A stretch of 64,000 nucleotides of DNA from CAVQLX01 sp963811605 (GCA_963811605.1 CAWESA010000002.1:300394-364393); one strand, 5' to 3'; positions 36,964 through 46,437 are shown, numbered from the stretch's first letter. Numbers and translations are program-made. Notes: a model not told the origin generated them from the sequence alone.

Positions 36964-37647
36964 TCACGAGAGGTGGGCGAGCAGCTCGAAGATTTCGGCG
37001 AGATCCTCGGGGTCGCGACCCGGGTAGCGGTGGTTCGGTACGGCCGCCATCGAGAAGGGGTGATACCAGGTGTACTCGCAGGCCTCCTCGAACCGGTGCT
37101 TCCAGCCGGCTCTGGTGCCCGGTCCGGCTCCGCTTTCTCGCATCCCCCGGCACTCGAGCTCACCGGCGAAGTACCTCGTCCCGCTCTCGAGCAGCGAGTT
37201 GATCTTCTGTACGTCGGTGTCGTGGACCTTCTTCTTCGCCTTGAGCTTGTTCCAGACCTTCTTGTGGAGCCAATCCGCGACCTCGTCGGTGTACCCGTTC
37301 GTGGTGTTGTGATCGACGGTGTGGGAAACGAAGTTCTCGGGCGTCGCTCCGCTCGAGGCGACGTACTGGGCGGAGGTCGGGAGGCCGATGAGATTGTCGA
37401 GGTCGTTGATGCTCCACACGACCTCCCACAGACAGGCTTCCATGTAGGCGCCGTCGTCGTCCTGCTTCTTGTAGGCCTCCACCCGGCGCGCGACCGCGTG
37501 GTCGCACAGGATGTGGTGCACCTGGCTGAAGATGCCGCCGCGATTGAATCCCTTGTTGGCGCTCTTGCATCTCCGCTTGTAGCTCTGACCGCGCTCGAGG
37601 TGACTCTCTCGTTTTCGGCGCGGCTCCTTGTGTTGCTTCTTCCCCAC
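36964..37647 (-). CDS. Putative T6SS nuclease effector, AHH/HNH superfamily
   Basis: A 227-residue basic protein (GKKQHKEPRRKR at the start). The signature follows the AHH/HNH layout: His44-His45 in QVHHILCD, then INDLDNLIGLPT (80-91), then SHTVDHNTTNGYTDEV with His109 and His113. This is known for DNA-cutting polymorphic toxins; nuclease activity here is inference. Base composition is visibly lower in GC and Lys codons are frequent compared with neighbours, suggesting recent acquisition. The protein has no PAAR or Rhs part, so delivery would rely on the VgrG/DUF2169/DUF4150 proteins encoded upstream. Followed by the Imm11-like gene. Confidence 0.7.
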   Translation of the reverse strand: MGKKQHKEPRRKRESHLERGQSYKRRCKSANKGFNRGGIFSQVHHILCDHAVARRVEAYKKQDDDGAYMEACLWEVVWSINDLDNLIGLPTSAQYVASSGATPENFVSHTVDHNTTNGYTDEVADWLHKKVWNKLKAKKKVHDTDVQKINSLLESGTRYFAGELECRGMRESGAGPGTRAGWKHRFEEACEYTWYHPFSMAAVPNHRYPGRDPEDLAEIFELLAHLS

Positions 37648-37657
37648 GATCGCACTC

Positions 37658-38807
37658 CTAGCGCCCGGGCCCGCTCAGCGTGAGGGCCGACCTCGTGCCG
37701 TCCTCGCCGGCCACGAGGATCACCGCGGACTCACCGGGAGCGTAGCGCCGAACGAACGCGCGCGTCGCGAGGCACAATCCAAGCGCACCCGTCGCGCCAC
37801 CCGTGTCACCGAAATTGAGGGCGGTGATCCGCTGCGGCCAGCCATCGAGCGCAATCGTCGGCAAGACGTGCAGCAGCGCGTTACCCCAGTCGATGGCGCG
37901 GAAGGTCTCGCCGTTGAGATCGGGATGGATCGCTCCGCCGGCTTCGCGACTGCTCCCGAACCGGGAGGTCGCGGCGAGCAGCACATCGGCCAGCCCGCGC
38001 CCGGTCGCCGGCGGGTCCGTGACATCGGCGGCATGCTCGACGGCCATCGCAGGGTCGTGCATCGTCGCCAGTGCGGCGCCACCCGAGGGCGGCGCCGCGC
38101 TCGAGGATCACGAAGGCGGCGGCCTCGCCGGGCATGAATCCCACCGGGTTCGTCGTCGTCTTGAGACGGCCGGCCGCCAGCGCGAGCGCCACGCGATAGG
38201 GGTCCAGCTCCGAATCACATGCGCCAACGACAGCGCGGTCGCAGGTTCCCGCCCGGAGGGCATGCAGCGCATCACGCAGCGCAAGCGCGACCCCGTATCT
38301 CCCGTCGGGATACACGCGTACGTCGGTGCTCTGGCAGGGCACGTCGGCCACGGAGAGCATGACGGCCGCGATCCGGAGCGCCTCGTCCTGGCTCAACGGA
38401 AGGGGCGATGGCACATCCTCGGCAGCGTCGTCGCCGGACACGGGCCCGGCATCCTCCGCTGCCGGACCGGGGCTGAGGAAGGATGGAAGCGAGAGGAACA
38501 GGGTGGTGCGCGAAAGACGCACGGGCCCGCGGCCCGCAAAGGCGTCGATCAGCGCCTCCGCACCCATCCGGATCAGGCGACCCGCAGCCTCGAAGCCGTC
38601 GGTGACGCCGACGATGGGATGGCCGACGAGCGGGAGTGGCGCGTTCGTCTCCTCGTCGAGATACGGCGTCCCCGGCATCTCGCGAGCGCGAACGAGGCCG
38701 GCTCGCGCAGCCGCTGCGGCAGCGGCGACGTTGCCGAGCGACGTGCACGCTCCCACGGAGGTGACGACCACCGTGCTCGAGCGGTCAGGCTGTTCGGCGC
38801 CGATCAT
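37658..38807 (-). CDS. Beta-ketoacyl-synthase-like protein of T6SS cargo loci, one frame break
   Basis: A thiolase-fold protein of about 382 residues if repaired. N-terminal half (from ATG 38807): VVVTSVGACTSLGN, GVALALRDALHALRAGTCDRAVVGACDSELDPYR and GFMPGEAAAFVILERG. C-terminal half in the next frame, ending at 37658: IHPDLNGETFRAIDWG and NFGDTGGATGALGLCLA. The switch lies near 38088; a single extra base would explain it. Such ketosynthase-like genes recur between DUF4150 and effector genes in type VI loci; their task is unknown. It starts 3 nt after the DUF4150 stop. Confidence 0.72.
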
Positions 38808-38809
38808 GG

Positions 38810-39268
38810 TCAGAACGGTTCGTCGCAGGCGAAGCAGATGCGCCGGCCCGTGCCGATCCCTGCGATCGGTGGCTGCAGGACGGGAAACGGTGGGGTGTTC
38901 TTGTCGTTGTGCAGCATCAGGTCGAACGCGCGGGCGACGTTCTTTCCCTCGACCATCACGTCGAACGAGAAGTTGACGAACTCCGCCTTGCCCTTGACCT
39001 TGTTCGACACCACCCCGCCGCCGGCGCTGCCTGCCTCGTCGCCGGTGCTGACCATGAAGTTGGAGTCCTTGAGGCAGATCGGATTGCCGTCCGCCTGTAC
39101 GGTCCTGGCGCCATTCGAGGTGTCGCTCGATTTGGCGATGTTCGGATAGGGAATGGGCACGGGCCCTCCGGGAGTCGGCGTCTTGCACACGTCGGGGAAG
39201 GCGCTGGTGACGCCGTTGCTGTCACGGTGCACGACCGAGAGATTGTTCACACCGACGGTCACGGACAT
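38810..39268 (-). CDS. DUF4150 (PAAR-like) protein
   Basis: A 152-residue PAAR-like tip protein: MSVTVGVNNLSVVHRDSNG, KTPTPGGPVPIPYPNIA, TGDEAGSAGGGV, KGKAEFVN and NTPPFPVLQPP are near-diagnostic for DUF4150. PAAR-like proteins cap the VgrG spike and link toxins to it. It is encoded 18 nt downstream of DUF2169 and just upstream of the ketosynthase-like gene, the usual order for this module. Confidence 0.93.
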   Translation of the reverse strand: MSVTVGVNNLSVVHRDSNGVTSAFPDVCKTPTPGGPVPIPYPNIAKSSDTSNGARTVQADGNPICLKDSNFMVSTGDEAGSAGGGVVSNKVKGKAEFVNFSFDVMVEGKNVARAFDLMLHNDKNTPPFPVLQPPIAGIGTGRRICFACDEPF

Positions 39269-39286
39269 TCGAGTCTTCCTCCGCGC

Positions 39287-40327
39287 TCAGGTCGTGTGGA
39301 TCGGGATGCCGTCGACGTGGATGCGCAGCTCGCGCACGTCGTGTGGCTCGCCGGGGACCGGACCGGTGCGCCACAGGAGCATCACGGCACGTGCGTCCGC
39401 GTCGACGATCACGGTGTCGAGTTGCGCCTCCGGCTGCTTAGTGCCCGTACGTCGATGCACGAACGTGCACGCCGGATGCGGAACACGCGGCAAGCGAAAG
39501 CCCAGCTCGGGCTCGCTCGTCACGTTGCTGAGTACCACCGGCTCGTCGCCGCGCAGGTAGCCGGGCGCCACGAGTCCGGGAGCCGCTGCGTTGAGGAACC
39601 GCCGATCGAAATCGCTTGGCAGTCGCGGCATTCGCGTGTCGACCCAGGACGCATCGTACGTGCCGGCGAACCGCGCGCGCGGCTGCCAGTCGGGAGAGGT
39701 GAACCCCACGCCGGCCGGTACCGGTCGGTCGCCGAAGCTTCGCAGCCGGTCCTTCGGATCCTCGACGTTCGGGAGCGCGAGGCCCGGCTCGAAGCTGCCG
39801 CGGCCCTGGCGAAACCCTCGGCCGACGGGATTGCGTGCCTCGAAGCCGTGCTTCGCAGGATCGGCGGCGCTGCGATCCCAGCCGCCGAATGCCCGCTCCC
39901 ACGTGAGCGGGATGGACGCGAACGGGGCGGCATCGGTCACACCGATGCCGCCGCCGAGTCGCTTCACCCAGGTGCGATCGCCAACGACGTAGAGCCGCTT
40001 CTGCAGCGGCCCGAGCCGGAACCCGACTTCCATCTCGCGCGTCGTGCGCGATCGCGCGTGCGCAGAGCCCACGAGCACCACGTCGGTTGCAGGCTTGGCC
40101 ATGAGGCACTCGGGCTCGTACTTCCAGCTCGCCTCCGGCCCATCGCTCCAGCGCTCACCGGTCAGATGCACCGGACGCTGGCTCTCGGCCAGTGCCAGCG
40201 TGCCCCCCGGGCGAATCTCGTACGTCGCCTTCACGACCAGGATCGCGATCGGACGGCCATCCGCATCGATCGTGAAGAGCGTTTCGGCCGCGAACGGCGT
40301 GTCGTTGAGCATGGCGGGATGCCCCAT
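39287..40327 (-). CDS. DUF2169 protein, T6SS effector adaptor
   Basis: A 346-residue protein with the DUF2169 pattern: NDTPFAAETLFTIDADGRP, VVKATYEI, the KRLYVVGDRTW strand and PLTWERAFGG, then GRGF and DWQPRARFAGTYD. Members bind effectors and help load them on the VgrG/PAAR spike. ATG 40327 has GAGG upstream; ATG 40312 is an alternative. Located between DUF6484 and DUF4150 in the vgrG transcript. Confidence 0.92.
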   Translation of the reverse strand: MGHPAMLNDTPFAAETLFTIDADGRPIAILVVKATYEIRPGGTLALAESQRPVHLTGERWSDGPEASWKYEPECLMAKPATDVVLVGSAHARSRTTREMEVGFRLGPLQKRLYVVGDRTWVKRLGGGIGVTDAAPFASIPLTWERAFGGWDRSAADPAKHGFEARNPVGRGFRQGRGSFEPGLALPNVEDPKDRLRSFGDRPVPAGVGFTSPDWQPRARFAGTYDASWVDTRMPRLPSDFDRRFLNAAAPGLVAPGYLRGDEPVVLSNVTSEPELGFRLPRVPHPACTFVHRRTGTKQPEAQLDTVIVDADARAVMLLWRTGPVPGEPHDVRELRIHVDGIPIHTT

Positions 40328-40339
40328 GGGCTCGCGACC

Positions 40340-40831
40340 TCAGTTGATGCGGACGGCCGCACCCTTGATCCGGTTGCCCTCCGAGGCGCGGCTCAGCAGG
40401 TTCACGCCGCGGAGGGTGATCGAGCCGTCGGCGCTGACCGTGATCGACGCAGGGCCGCACGTGAGCACGATGCGCTGATGCGCCTGGACCAGCAGGCTGC
40501 GTACGTCGATGACCACATCCTGGCTCGTGCGCACGGCCGCGGGACCGGTTTGCGGCCGGGGATCGCAGACGGATGTCCGCGGGAAGCCGACGACGATCGG
40601 CATCGCATCGTCCCCGCCCTCGAACGCGAGCAGTACCGGTGTGCCAGACGCCGGCGCGGCCGCGAGGGTAACCACCGTGCGGGCGGGCAACGGGCCGTGC
40701 GGGTTGCCGTCGTAGTCGACCAGGGCTTGGTCGTCGGGCCGGATCTCGACGAGATGGCCGACGACCATCCCCCAACGCCTGGCCGGCCGGGACCCCACGA
40801 TCGGCACCACCGTGCGAGCGGATCTGGCCAT
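40340..40831 (-). CDS. DUF6484-type protein following vgrG
   Basis: A 163-residue protein. It has an N-terminal small beta domain (GHLVEIRPDDQALVDYDGNPHGPLPARTVV, then VLLAFEGGDDAMPIVVGF) like the OB part of VgrG, and a C-terminal beta repeat (RIVLTCGPASITVSADGSITLRG, LLSRASEGNRIKG). This matches the DUF6484 group seen in T6SS loci, perhaps a spike accessory. Its ATG abuts the vgrG TGA with no gap. Confidence 0.72.
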   Translation of the reverse strand: MARSARTVVPIVGSRPARRWGMVVGHLVEIRPDDQALVDYDGNPHGPLPARTVVTLAAAPASGTPVLLAFEGGDDAMPIVVGFPRTSVCDPRPQTGPAAVRTSQDVVIDVRSLLVQAHQRIVLTCGPASITVSADGSITLRGVNLLSRASEGNRIKGAAVRIN

Positions 40832-43051
40832 TCAGTTCTCCTTGATCTTGCTGCCCTTGATGGTCACGTCACCGCTGCCCTTCAGGTTGATCTTGGCGCC
40901 CGACACGCTGACGTCGCCGTTCTTCTTGAGAATCAGGCTGGCATCGCCGGTCTTGATGCTGATCTCCTCCTCCGCAACGAGCTGGATCTTCTTCGCGTTG
41001 AGGATGAACTCCTTGGCGACCGTGGCCTTGTGTTGCCCCCCGACGTTCTGGGTGATGTTGCCGTCGACCTGGACACGCCGGTCCTTTGCGACGTTCTCCT
41101 TGAGGTCACTTCCGACGGTGAGCGTCTTGCCCCCGGCAACCTGCTCGATGCTCGCAGCGCCGACGCTCTCGGTCTTGACGGCGCCGACCGAGATGGCCAG
41201 CGCTCCACCGACCGTCAGCTCCATGGCAGCGCCGACGGTCTCGGCGTAGTTCAACGCGACGACCTCGGTGAGGTTGGAGCCGACCAGGATCGTCTGATCG
41301 GCTCCGACCTGGAGCGACATGGTCGTCCCGATGCGCTCGGTGTGTGCGCGGGTGATCTCGATCGTCTTGTCGCGGTCGACTCGCTCGAGCTTGTCATTGC
41401 CCACGAAGAGCGTCTGATCGTGCTCGACGATCGTGCCGTGATCCCTCTCGGCGTGAACGTAGATCTGCTCCGACCCCGTCTTGTCCTCGAACCGGATCTC
41501 GTTGAAATTCGCCGGTGATCCGCCGAGGCTCGACCGTGACTTGATCCCCGATTGCGTCTTGCTGCCGGGCAGCTCGTACGGGGGCATCTGCTCGCCGTTG
41601 TAGACGCTGCCCACGATGATCGGCTGGTCCGGATCCCCCTCGAGGAACGCGATCACCACCTCCTGGCCGATGCGCGGGATGGAGACGATGCCCCAGTTCT
41701 TGCCGGCCCAGGAGGTCGACACCCGCAGCCAGCACGAGCTATTCTCGTCACGCTTCCCTTCCCGATCCCAGAAGAACTGCACCTTCACGCGACCGTACCT
41801 GTCGACGAAGATCTCCTCGCCGTCGGGGCCGACGACGACGGCCGTCTGCACGCCGTGCATCACCGGTCGCGGCGTGCGGCGGGCGGGGCGGAACGGCACG
41901 GACGCGTCGATGCACTCGAAGGTGTTATCGTACGAGACGTCGGATTCCCCGCCAGAGGTATGGCTCTCGCTGGCGCGGTGACAGACGGACGTGAGCACGT
42001 AGCTGCCGTCGAACGCGTCCGACACATCGTCGCCGGTCGCCTTGAGGCTGAACTTGAAGCCCGGCGTGAAGGACCGCAGGTATGCGGAGCCGTGGAAGCG
42101 CACGCGAGCCGCGTCCTCTTGCTGCTGGCGGATGCGCACCAGCGCCTCGGTACGGTCGCGCTTCGGTGCGCATGCCGGATAGTCGTACAGCTCGTAGGTA
42201 CTTGAATCGGCGCCGACCGCCTGCGCCGACAGGTCGATCGACGGCGTCTCGAAGTTGTAGTCCTTCAGGGTGCACCGGCTGGCACGCACCTCCTGCTCCT
42301 TCGAGAACCACGTGACCACGTCGTCCTCGGCGAGGCTCACCTGCTCGTGCGTGAAGCGCGCAGCGTCGAGGACCGGGCACGCCTTGTGAGCCCGCCCGTC
42401 GTCCGCCACCACGAGCGTGTGCTTTCCCCGTTCGTGCTCGAAGAAGTAGAAGATGCCTTCCTCCTCGAACAGCCGGGCGATGAAGTTGAAGGTGGACTCG
42501 CGGTACTGCACGCAGTACTCGCGGGGCTCGTAGCTGGCGGAGAGCGCGAACCGGTAGGCGGCGAAACCGAGCTCGCCGAAGACGTGCTTCACGATGTCCG
42601 GCACCGACTGCCGCTGGAAGATGCGGCAGTCCGTCGTGCGCGTCAGGAACCAGGGCCACGGGACGATCTCCGCCCGATAGCTCGCACGGCGGCCCACCGT
42701 TCCGGCCTGCGTGAACCGGCCGACGACGCCGTGCACGTAGCGCTCGCCGCCTCCCGCGGCGATCGACACGGTGACGCCCTTCCCCACGATGGCGTCGAAG
42801 TCGACCCGCTCGTCGCGTCCGAGCAGCTCGGCTTCGTAGTGGAAGAGGGTCGAGATCGCCTCGGTCCCCGTGAGCGCGGTGAGGAGCAGCGCGTCACGCC
42901 CGAGCGGCGTCTCGATGCGTAGTCGCCGGTGCTCCTGCGTGAAGGAGTCCGTCGACAGGTCGGCGGCGAGCGACGTGGCCACGCCGTCATGAGCAACCCC
43001 GGTGCCATGACGCGAGGGCGCCGCGCCTCGTCCGAACCGCTCGGGGGTCAC
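40832..43051 (-). CDS. vgrG: Type VI secretion spike protein VgrG (TssI)
   Basis: A 739-residue trimeric spike protein. The gp27-like base domain (to about 400) includes YCVQYRESTFNFIARLFEEEGIFYFFEH. The gp5-like OB domain carries DRYGRVKVQFFWDREGK, WLRVSTSWAGKNWGIVSIPRIGQEV and GDPDQPIIVGSVYN, and the QSGIKSRSS linker follows. A long beta-prism needle of VG/TV repeats ends in KGSGDVTIKGSKIKEN. No toxin domain is fused, so cargo is carried by the downstream proteins. The start is uncertain (GTG 43051, or GTG 42982 in frame); neither has a strong ribosome site. First gene of the island transcript. Confidence 0.95.
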   Translation of the reverse strand: MTPERFGRGAAPSRHGTGVAHDGVATSLAADLSTDSFTQEHRRLRIETPLGRDALLLTALTGTEAISTLFHYEAELLGRDERVDFDAIVGKGVTVSIAAGGGERYVHGVVGRFTQAGTVGRRASYRAEIVPWPWFLTRTTDCRIFQRQSVPDIVKHVFGELGFAAYRFALSASYEPREYCVQYRESTFNFIARLFEEEGIFYFFEHERGKHTLVVADDGRAHKACPVLDAARFTHEQVSLAEDDVVTWFSKEQEVRASRCTLKDYNFETPSIDLSAQAVGADSSTYELYDYPACAPKRDRTEALVRIRQQQEDAARVRFHGSAYLRSFTPGFKFSLKATGDDVSDAFDGSYVLTSVCHRASESHTSGGESDVSYDNTFECIDASVPFRPARRTPRPVMHGVQTAVVVGPDGEEIFVDRYGRVKVQFFWDREGKRDENSSCWLRVSTSWAGKNWGIVSIPRIGQEVVIAFLEGDPDQPIIVGSVYNGEQMPPYELPGSKTQSGIKSRSSLGGSPANFNEIRFEDKTGSEQIYVHAERDHGTIVEHDQTLFVGNDKLERVDRDKTIEITRAHTERIGTTMSLQVGADQTILVGSNLTEVVALNYAETVGAAMELTVGGALAISVGAVKTESVGAASIEQVAGGKTLTVGSDLKENVAKDRRVQVDGNITQNVGGQHKATVAKEFILNAKKIQLVAEEEISIKTGDASLILKKNGDVSVSGAKINLKGSGDVTIKGSKIKEN

Positions 43052-43110
43052 CGTGCGGTGTCCGGGACGCCGGACTGCTGTCTGGCCGGTAGGACTCCGC
43101 CAGCGTTTCG

Positions 43111-43137
43111 CGACGGGGTCGCACCCCGGCCCCGTCG
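43111..43137. terminator. Hairpin between the ABC permease stop and vgrG
   Basis: CGACGGGG (43111-43118) and CCCCGTCG (43130-43137) form an 8-bp stem with an 11-nt loop. It lies 59-85 nt past the permease stop on the minus strand. No U tract, so it could be a Rho-assisted terminator or a leader structure for vgrG. Confidence 0.35.
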
Positions 43138-43195
43138 TCTCGAGATCGCGGCCCTGCTCCTGCGCTCGGAGCAGAAGGCCGCATGAAGGGTGCCG

Positions 43196-45763
43196 CTAGT
43201 CGAGGCTTTCCTGGCGCGCGTCGAGGCGTGTCGCCAGACGGGCCGGCACCCACCCCGCCGCGGCGGCGACGACTCCCGCCGCCACGACCCCGGCCAGGAG
43301 CGGCAGGATCGGAAGCACGACCGGGATGCGCCAGCCCGTGAGCAGGCGCATCGTGCCGACGACGAACTGCGTGAACAACATGGCACCGAGCGCCAGGCCG
43401 AGGAGGCCGCCGAGCGTGCCGATGGTGCCGCATTCGAGGAGCACGGCGCGCGTCAGGTCGCGCCGGGAGACCCCGATCGTGCGCAGCATGGCGATCTCCC
43501 CCCAGCGATCGACCACGGTGGCCAGCTGTGAGTTGATGACCCCGATCACGCCGATGAGGGGCGCCACCAGCACGAGCACCCAGCTCGCCACGAAGAACTG
43601 CCGCAGCACCGCCTGCACGGCGTCGAGAAACTGTCGCGCCGTGATGGCGTAGTAACCGGCTCCCAGCCGTTGCAGCACGATCCCGCGCACGGTCGTGGCG
43701 GACGTGCCCGGCGTGAGCCACAGCCGGAAGAGGTTGGCCTGCCGATCGTTCCAGATGCTCGCCAGCTGCTCCTGCGCCACCCCGATGGCTCCCAGATCGA
43801 GCGAGCCCAGGTAGTCGACGAACGTTCCCTCGACACGGAACTCGCGTGGGCCCGACGGGGTCGGTATGGTGACGCGATCGCCGCGATGGATGCGCAGCCG
43901 GAAGGCGAGGTTGTCGCTCAGCAGCACGCCCGACCCGTCTCGCAGCGAGGGTGTCGCGTCGCCCAGGTTGCCCTCGACCATGGCGAGACCGCCGTGCCGG
44001 AGCCGGTCGTCGAGCGAGATGCCCTGCAGGAAGGCCGGCCGACCCCGGAACTCGATGGGGATCACCCGGAAGGGCTCGATGCTCGCGACGCCCGGGATGG
44101 CGGCCAGCGTGGCGTGCACCTCCTCGCCCATCGGTGGGCCAGCCAGGAGACGGAACCGCGACCCACTCCCCACGAACACGTCGGCCGCGAAGTGATCGCG
44201 CAGCCACGAGGTCCACGCCGCATCGAAGCTGCGCACGAGGCCGGTCATGGACACCGCCATGCCGCACGCCGCGGCGATGGTGGCGAGCGTGATGCCGGTG
44301 CGGCGCGGGCTGCGCGGGAAGTTCTCGGCCGCCAGGCGGCCCGGGAGCCAGCGCGACGAGCTCACGGCCCGCTGCCAGAGTCTGCCGATGCCGGCCACGA
44401 CCGGGGGGCCGAGCATCGCCCCCGCCGAGTAGGCAACCACCTGCGCCGCGATGAGCGCCCCCACGACCAGGGAGGGATGCGTCGGCGGCATGAGCAGCAT
44501 CGACCAGGTCGCCGCCAGCAGGAGGACGCCGAGCACCACCGACACGAGCGGCGCGCGGCGCTCGGCCTCCACCGCCGCCGGCCGCAGCGCCTCCACGGTG
44601 GGCGCGCCGAACGTCGTGCGTGCCGCGATGTACGCCGCCGCCAGCGCGATGCCGAAGCCGATCGCGACCGCGATCGGGATGCCGGCCGCGGAATGCGTCG
44701 CGTGGGCGACCTGGACCGGAAACCAGATCTCCGAGGTCGCCACGCCGACGATGCCCGACGCGAGCGCTGCGAGGGCCCATCCCGCCATCACGCCGATGGA
44801 CACCCCCAGCGCCGCCAGGCCCGCGATCTCGCCCAGGCACAGCCGCGTCAAGGCCGAGCGCTCGATGCCGACGGCGTCGAGCAACGCGAACTGCCTGCGC
44901 CGCTGCTGCACCGACACCATCACCGTCTGGTAGACGATCAGGCCCCCGACGATGAGGGCGAACGAGGCGGCGGCGATGAGCATGCTCCGCAACGAGACCA
45001 GCAGCTTGTCGAGCTGGGCGCCGCGCGCTTCCGGGGCGGCGATCTGCACCCCCGGTCCCAGCGCCTCGGCCAGACGCTGGCGCAGTGGCTCGAGGGGCAC
45101 GTCGGGCAGCACCTCGATGGCGATGCGATCCAGGCGCCCGTCGCGGCCGAGCAGGCGCTGCGCCGCCGGCAGATCCATCACGGCGATGGCGCCGTCGAAC
45201 AGACGCGCCGGCGGCACGTCACCGAGCAGACCACGCACGCGCAAGGTCCGCACGCCGCCCGGCGCGACCACCCGCAGCGGGTCGCCATCCCCGAGCCCCA
45301 GCCGTTGCGCGAACGACCGCCCGAGCAGCATCGAATCGGGCTGCGACAGGAACAGCAGCTCGTCGGGGATGTCGATGGCCTCGCGCGGGAGCTGCGCCTC
45401 CCACACCGGCGAGCCCAGCACGTCCATGCCGAGCAGGTAGAGCGACTCGTCCGGCCGATCCGGCAGCCCCACGAAGGCTTCCACCATGCCCGCGGCGGCC
45501 TTCACGCCTGGCGTCGAGGCCACGGTGGCAACCAGCGTCTCGTCCACGTCGCCGCCGTCGCCGCTGACCTCGAGGGCGCTCGACCCGGCGATGGTCGCCA
45601 CCATGCGCTCGAACGCCGCGCTGACGGAGCGGTTGATGTCGGCCACCGCGACGATGGTGGCCACGCCGAGGGCGACGCCGACCACGGTCAGCACGGTCCG
45701 CACCCAGTGCTCCTTCCAGTGCGGCAGGCTCACGACCCGCAGCAGATGCAGCAGGAGACTCAT
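43196..45763 (-). CDS. ABC transporter permease, FtsX/MacB-like, large form
   Basis: An 855-residue membrane protein with two FtsX-type permease blocks. An N-terminal membrane segment (VLTVVGVALGVATIVAVADI) is followed by a large periplasmic domain, three central helices (AAASFALIVGGLIVYQTVMVSV onward), further helices, a second periplasmic domain and a C-terminal helix set (VASWVLVLVAPLIGVIGVINS and beyond). This 8-10 helix layout is that of lipid/lipoprotein or peptide exporters of the LolCE/DUF214 kind. ATG 45763 overlaps the cis-prenyltransferase stop (ATGA), and the partner ATPase is at 46474. Confidence 0.9.
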   Translation of the reverse strand: MSLLLHLLRVVSLPHWKEHWVRTVLTVVGVALGVATIVAVADINRSVSAAFERMVATIAGSSALEVSGDGGDVDETLVATVASTPGVKAAAGMVEAFVGLPDRPDESLYLLGMDVLGSPVWEAQLPREAIDIPDELLFLSQPDSMLLGRSFAQRLGLGDGDPLRVVAPGGVRTLRVRGLLGDVPPARLFDGAIAVMDLPAAQRLLGRDGRLDRIAIEVLPDVPLEPLRQRLAEALGPGVQIAAPEARGAQLDKLLVSLRSMLIAAASFALIVGGLIVYQTVMVSVQQRRRQFALLDAVGIERSALTRLCLGEIAGLAALGVSIGVMAGWALAALASGIVGVATSEIWFPVQVAHATHSAAGIPIAVAIGFGIALAAAYIAARTTFGAPTVEALRPAAVEAERRAPLVSVVLGVLLLAATWSMLLMPPTHPSLVVGALIAAQVVAYSAGAMLGPPVVAGIGRLWQRAVSSSRWLPGRLAAENFPRSPRRTGITLATIAAACGMAVSMTGLVRSFDAAWTSWLRDHFAADVFVGSGSRFRLLAGPPMGEEVHATLAAIPGVASIEPFRVIPIEFRGRPAFLQGISLDDRLRHGGLAMVEGNLGDATPSLRDGSGVLLSDNLAFRLRIHRGDRVTIPTPSGPREFRVEGTFVDYLGSLDLGAIGVAQEQLASIWNDRQANLFRLWLTPGTSATTVRGIVLQRLGAGYYAITARQFLDAVQAVLRQFFVASWVLVLVAPLIGVIGVINSQLATVVDRWGEIAMLRTIGVSRRDLTRAVLLECGTIGTLGGLLGLALGAMLFTQFVVGTMRLLTGWRIPVVLPILPLLAGVVAAGVVAAAAGWVPARLATRLDARQESLD

Positions 45764-46437
45764 TCGCCGGGCCGGCGGTCGCGCCCGGCGAAGCGCGCGA
45801 GCGCGTCCGCGAACTCCTCCCGCGACAGCGAGGGCCACAGCGTCGGCAGGAAGTAGAGCTCCGCGTATGCGCTCTGGAGCGGCAGGAACCCGCTCAGCCG
45901 GGGACGCCCTCCGGTGCGGATCACGAGGTCGGCCGGGGGCACCCCGCGGGAAGACAGGAACCGGTGCGGCTCGCGGGTCGTGCGCTCGGCGCCGAGTCGC
46001 TCGGCGGCGGCCGCCACGGCGGTCAGGTCGTCACGCGCGGAGTAGGCGACGCCGACGTGCAGGGTGAGGCGCGCGGATGGTGGCTCCATGCGCGCGAGCC
46101 GCACGAGCGTGTCGCGATCCGGCACCGACACCGGCAGGCGCTCCGGCGCTCCGAAGACGTGCACCCGCACGCCCGGCAGGACCGCCGCCTCGCTGCACAG
46201 CGTCCCGACGGCGGCGTGAATCGCGACCAGCTGCTCGATGCTGCGATGCTCGAGGTTCTCCCGCGACGAGCCGAATGCCGAGAGGTGCGCCACCCCGGCG
46301 TCGAGACACCACGACACCACGGCGAGCCCGGTGCGCGCCCCGGCCCGGTACCCGTCGGCCATCGCGAGCCCGTGCGCGGCGGCCCAGCGGCGATTCCCGT
46401 CCGGAATCACCGCCACGTGCCACGGCGCCGGATCCAT
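45760..46437 (-). CDS. Cis-prenyltransferase (UppS/Z-FPP synthase family)
   Basis: A 225-residue enzyme adding isopentenyl units in cis to an allylic diphosphate. The first motif is HVAVIPDGNRRWAAAHG with catalytic Asp13 (the usual IMDGN is IPDGN). SAFGSSRENLEHRS follows, then the late DLVIRTGGRPRLSGFLPLQSAYAELYF block of this family. Chain length cannot be read from sequence. ATG 46437 has AGGGA upstream; GTG 46461 is an alternative. It is sandwiched between the ATPase and permease genes of one ABC transporter and overlaps the permease start, so all three are likely made together. Confidence 0.9.
   Translation of the reverse strand: MDPAPWHVAVIPDGNRRWAAAHGLAMADGYRAGARTGLAVVSWCLDAGVAHLSAFGSSRENLEHRSIEQLVAIHAAVGTLCSEAAVLPGVRVHVFGAPERLPVSVPDRDTLVRLARMEPPSARLTLHVGVAYSARDDLTAVAAAAERLGAERTTREPHRFLSSRGVPPADLVIRTGGRPRLSGFLPLQSAYAELYFLPTLWPSLSREEFADALARFAGRDRRPGE

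Noticed and set aside
42929..43186. Plus-strand frame of 85 codons over the vgrG 5' end, ending LEIAALLLRSEQKAA
   Set aside because: Its last 15 codons look coding-like, but the rest is antisense to vgrG and there is no family match.
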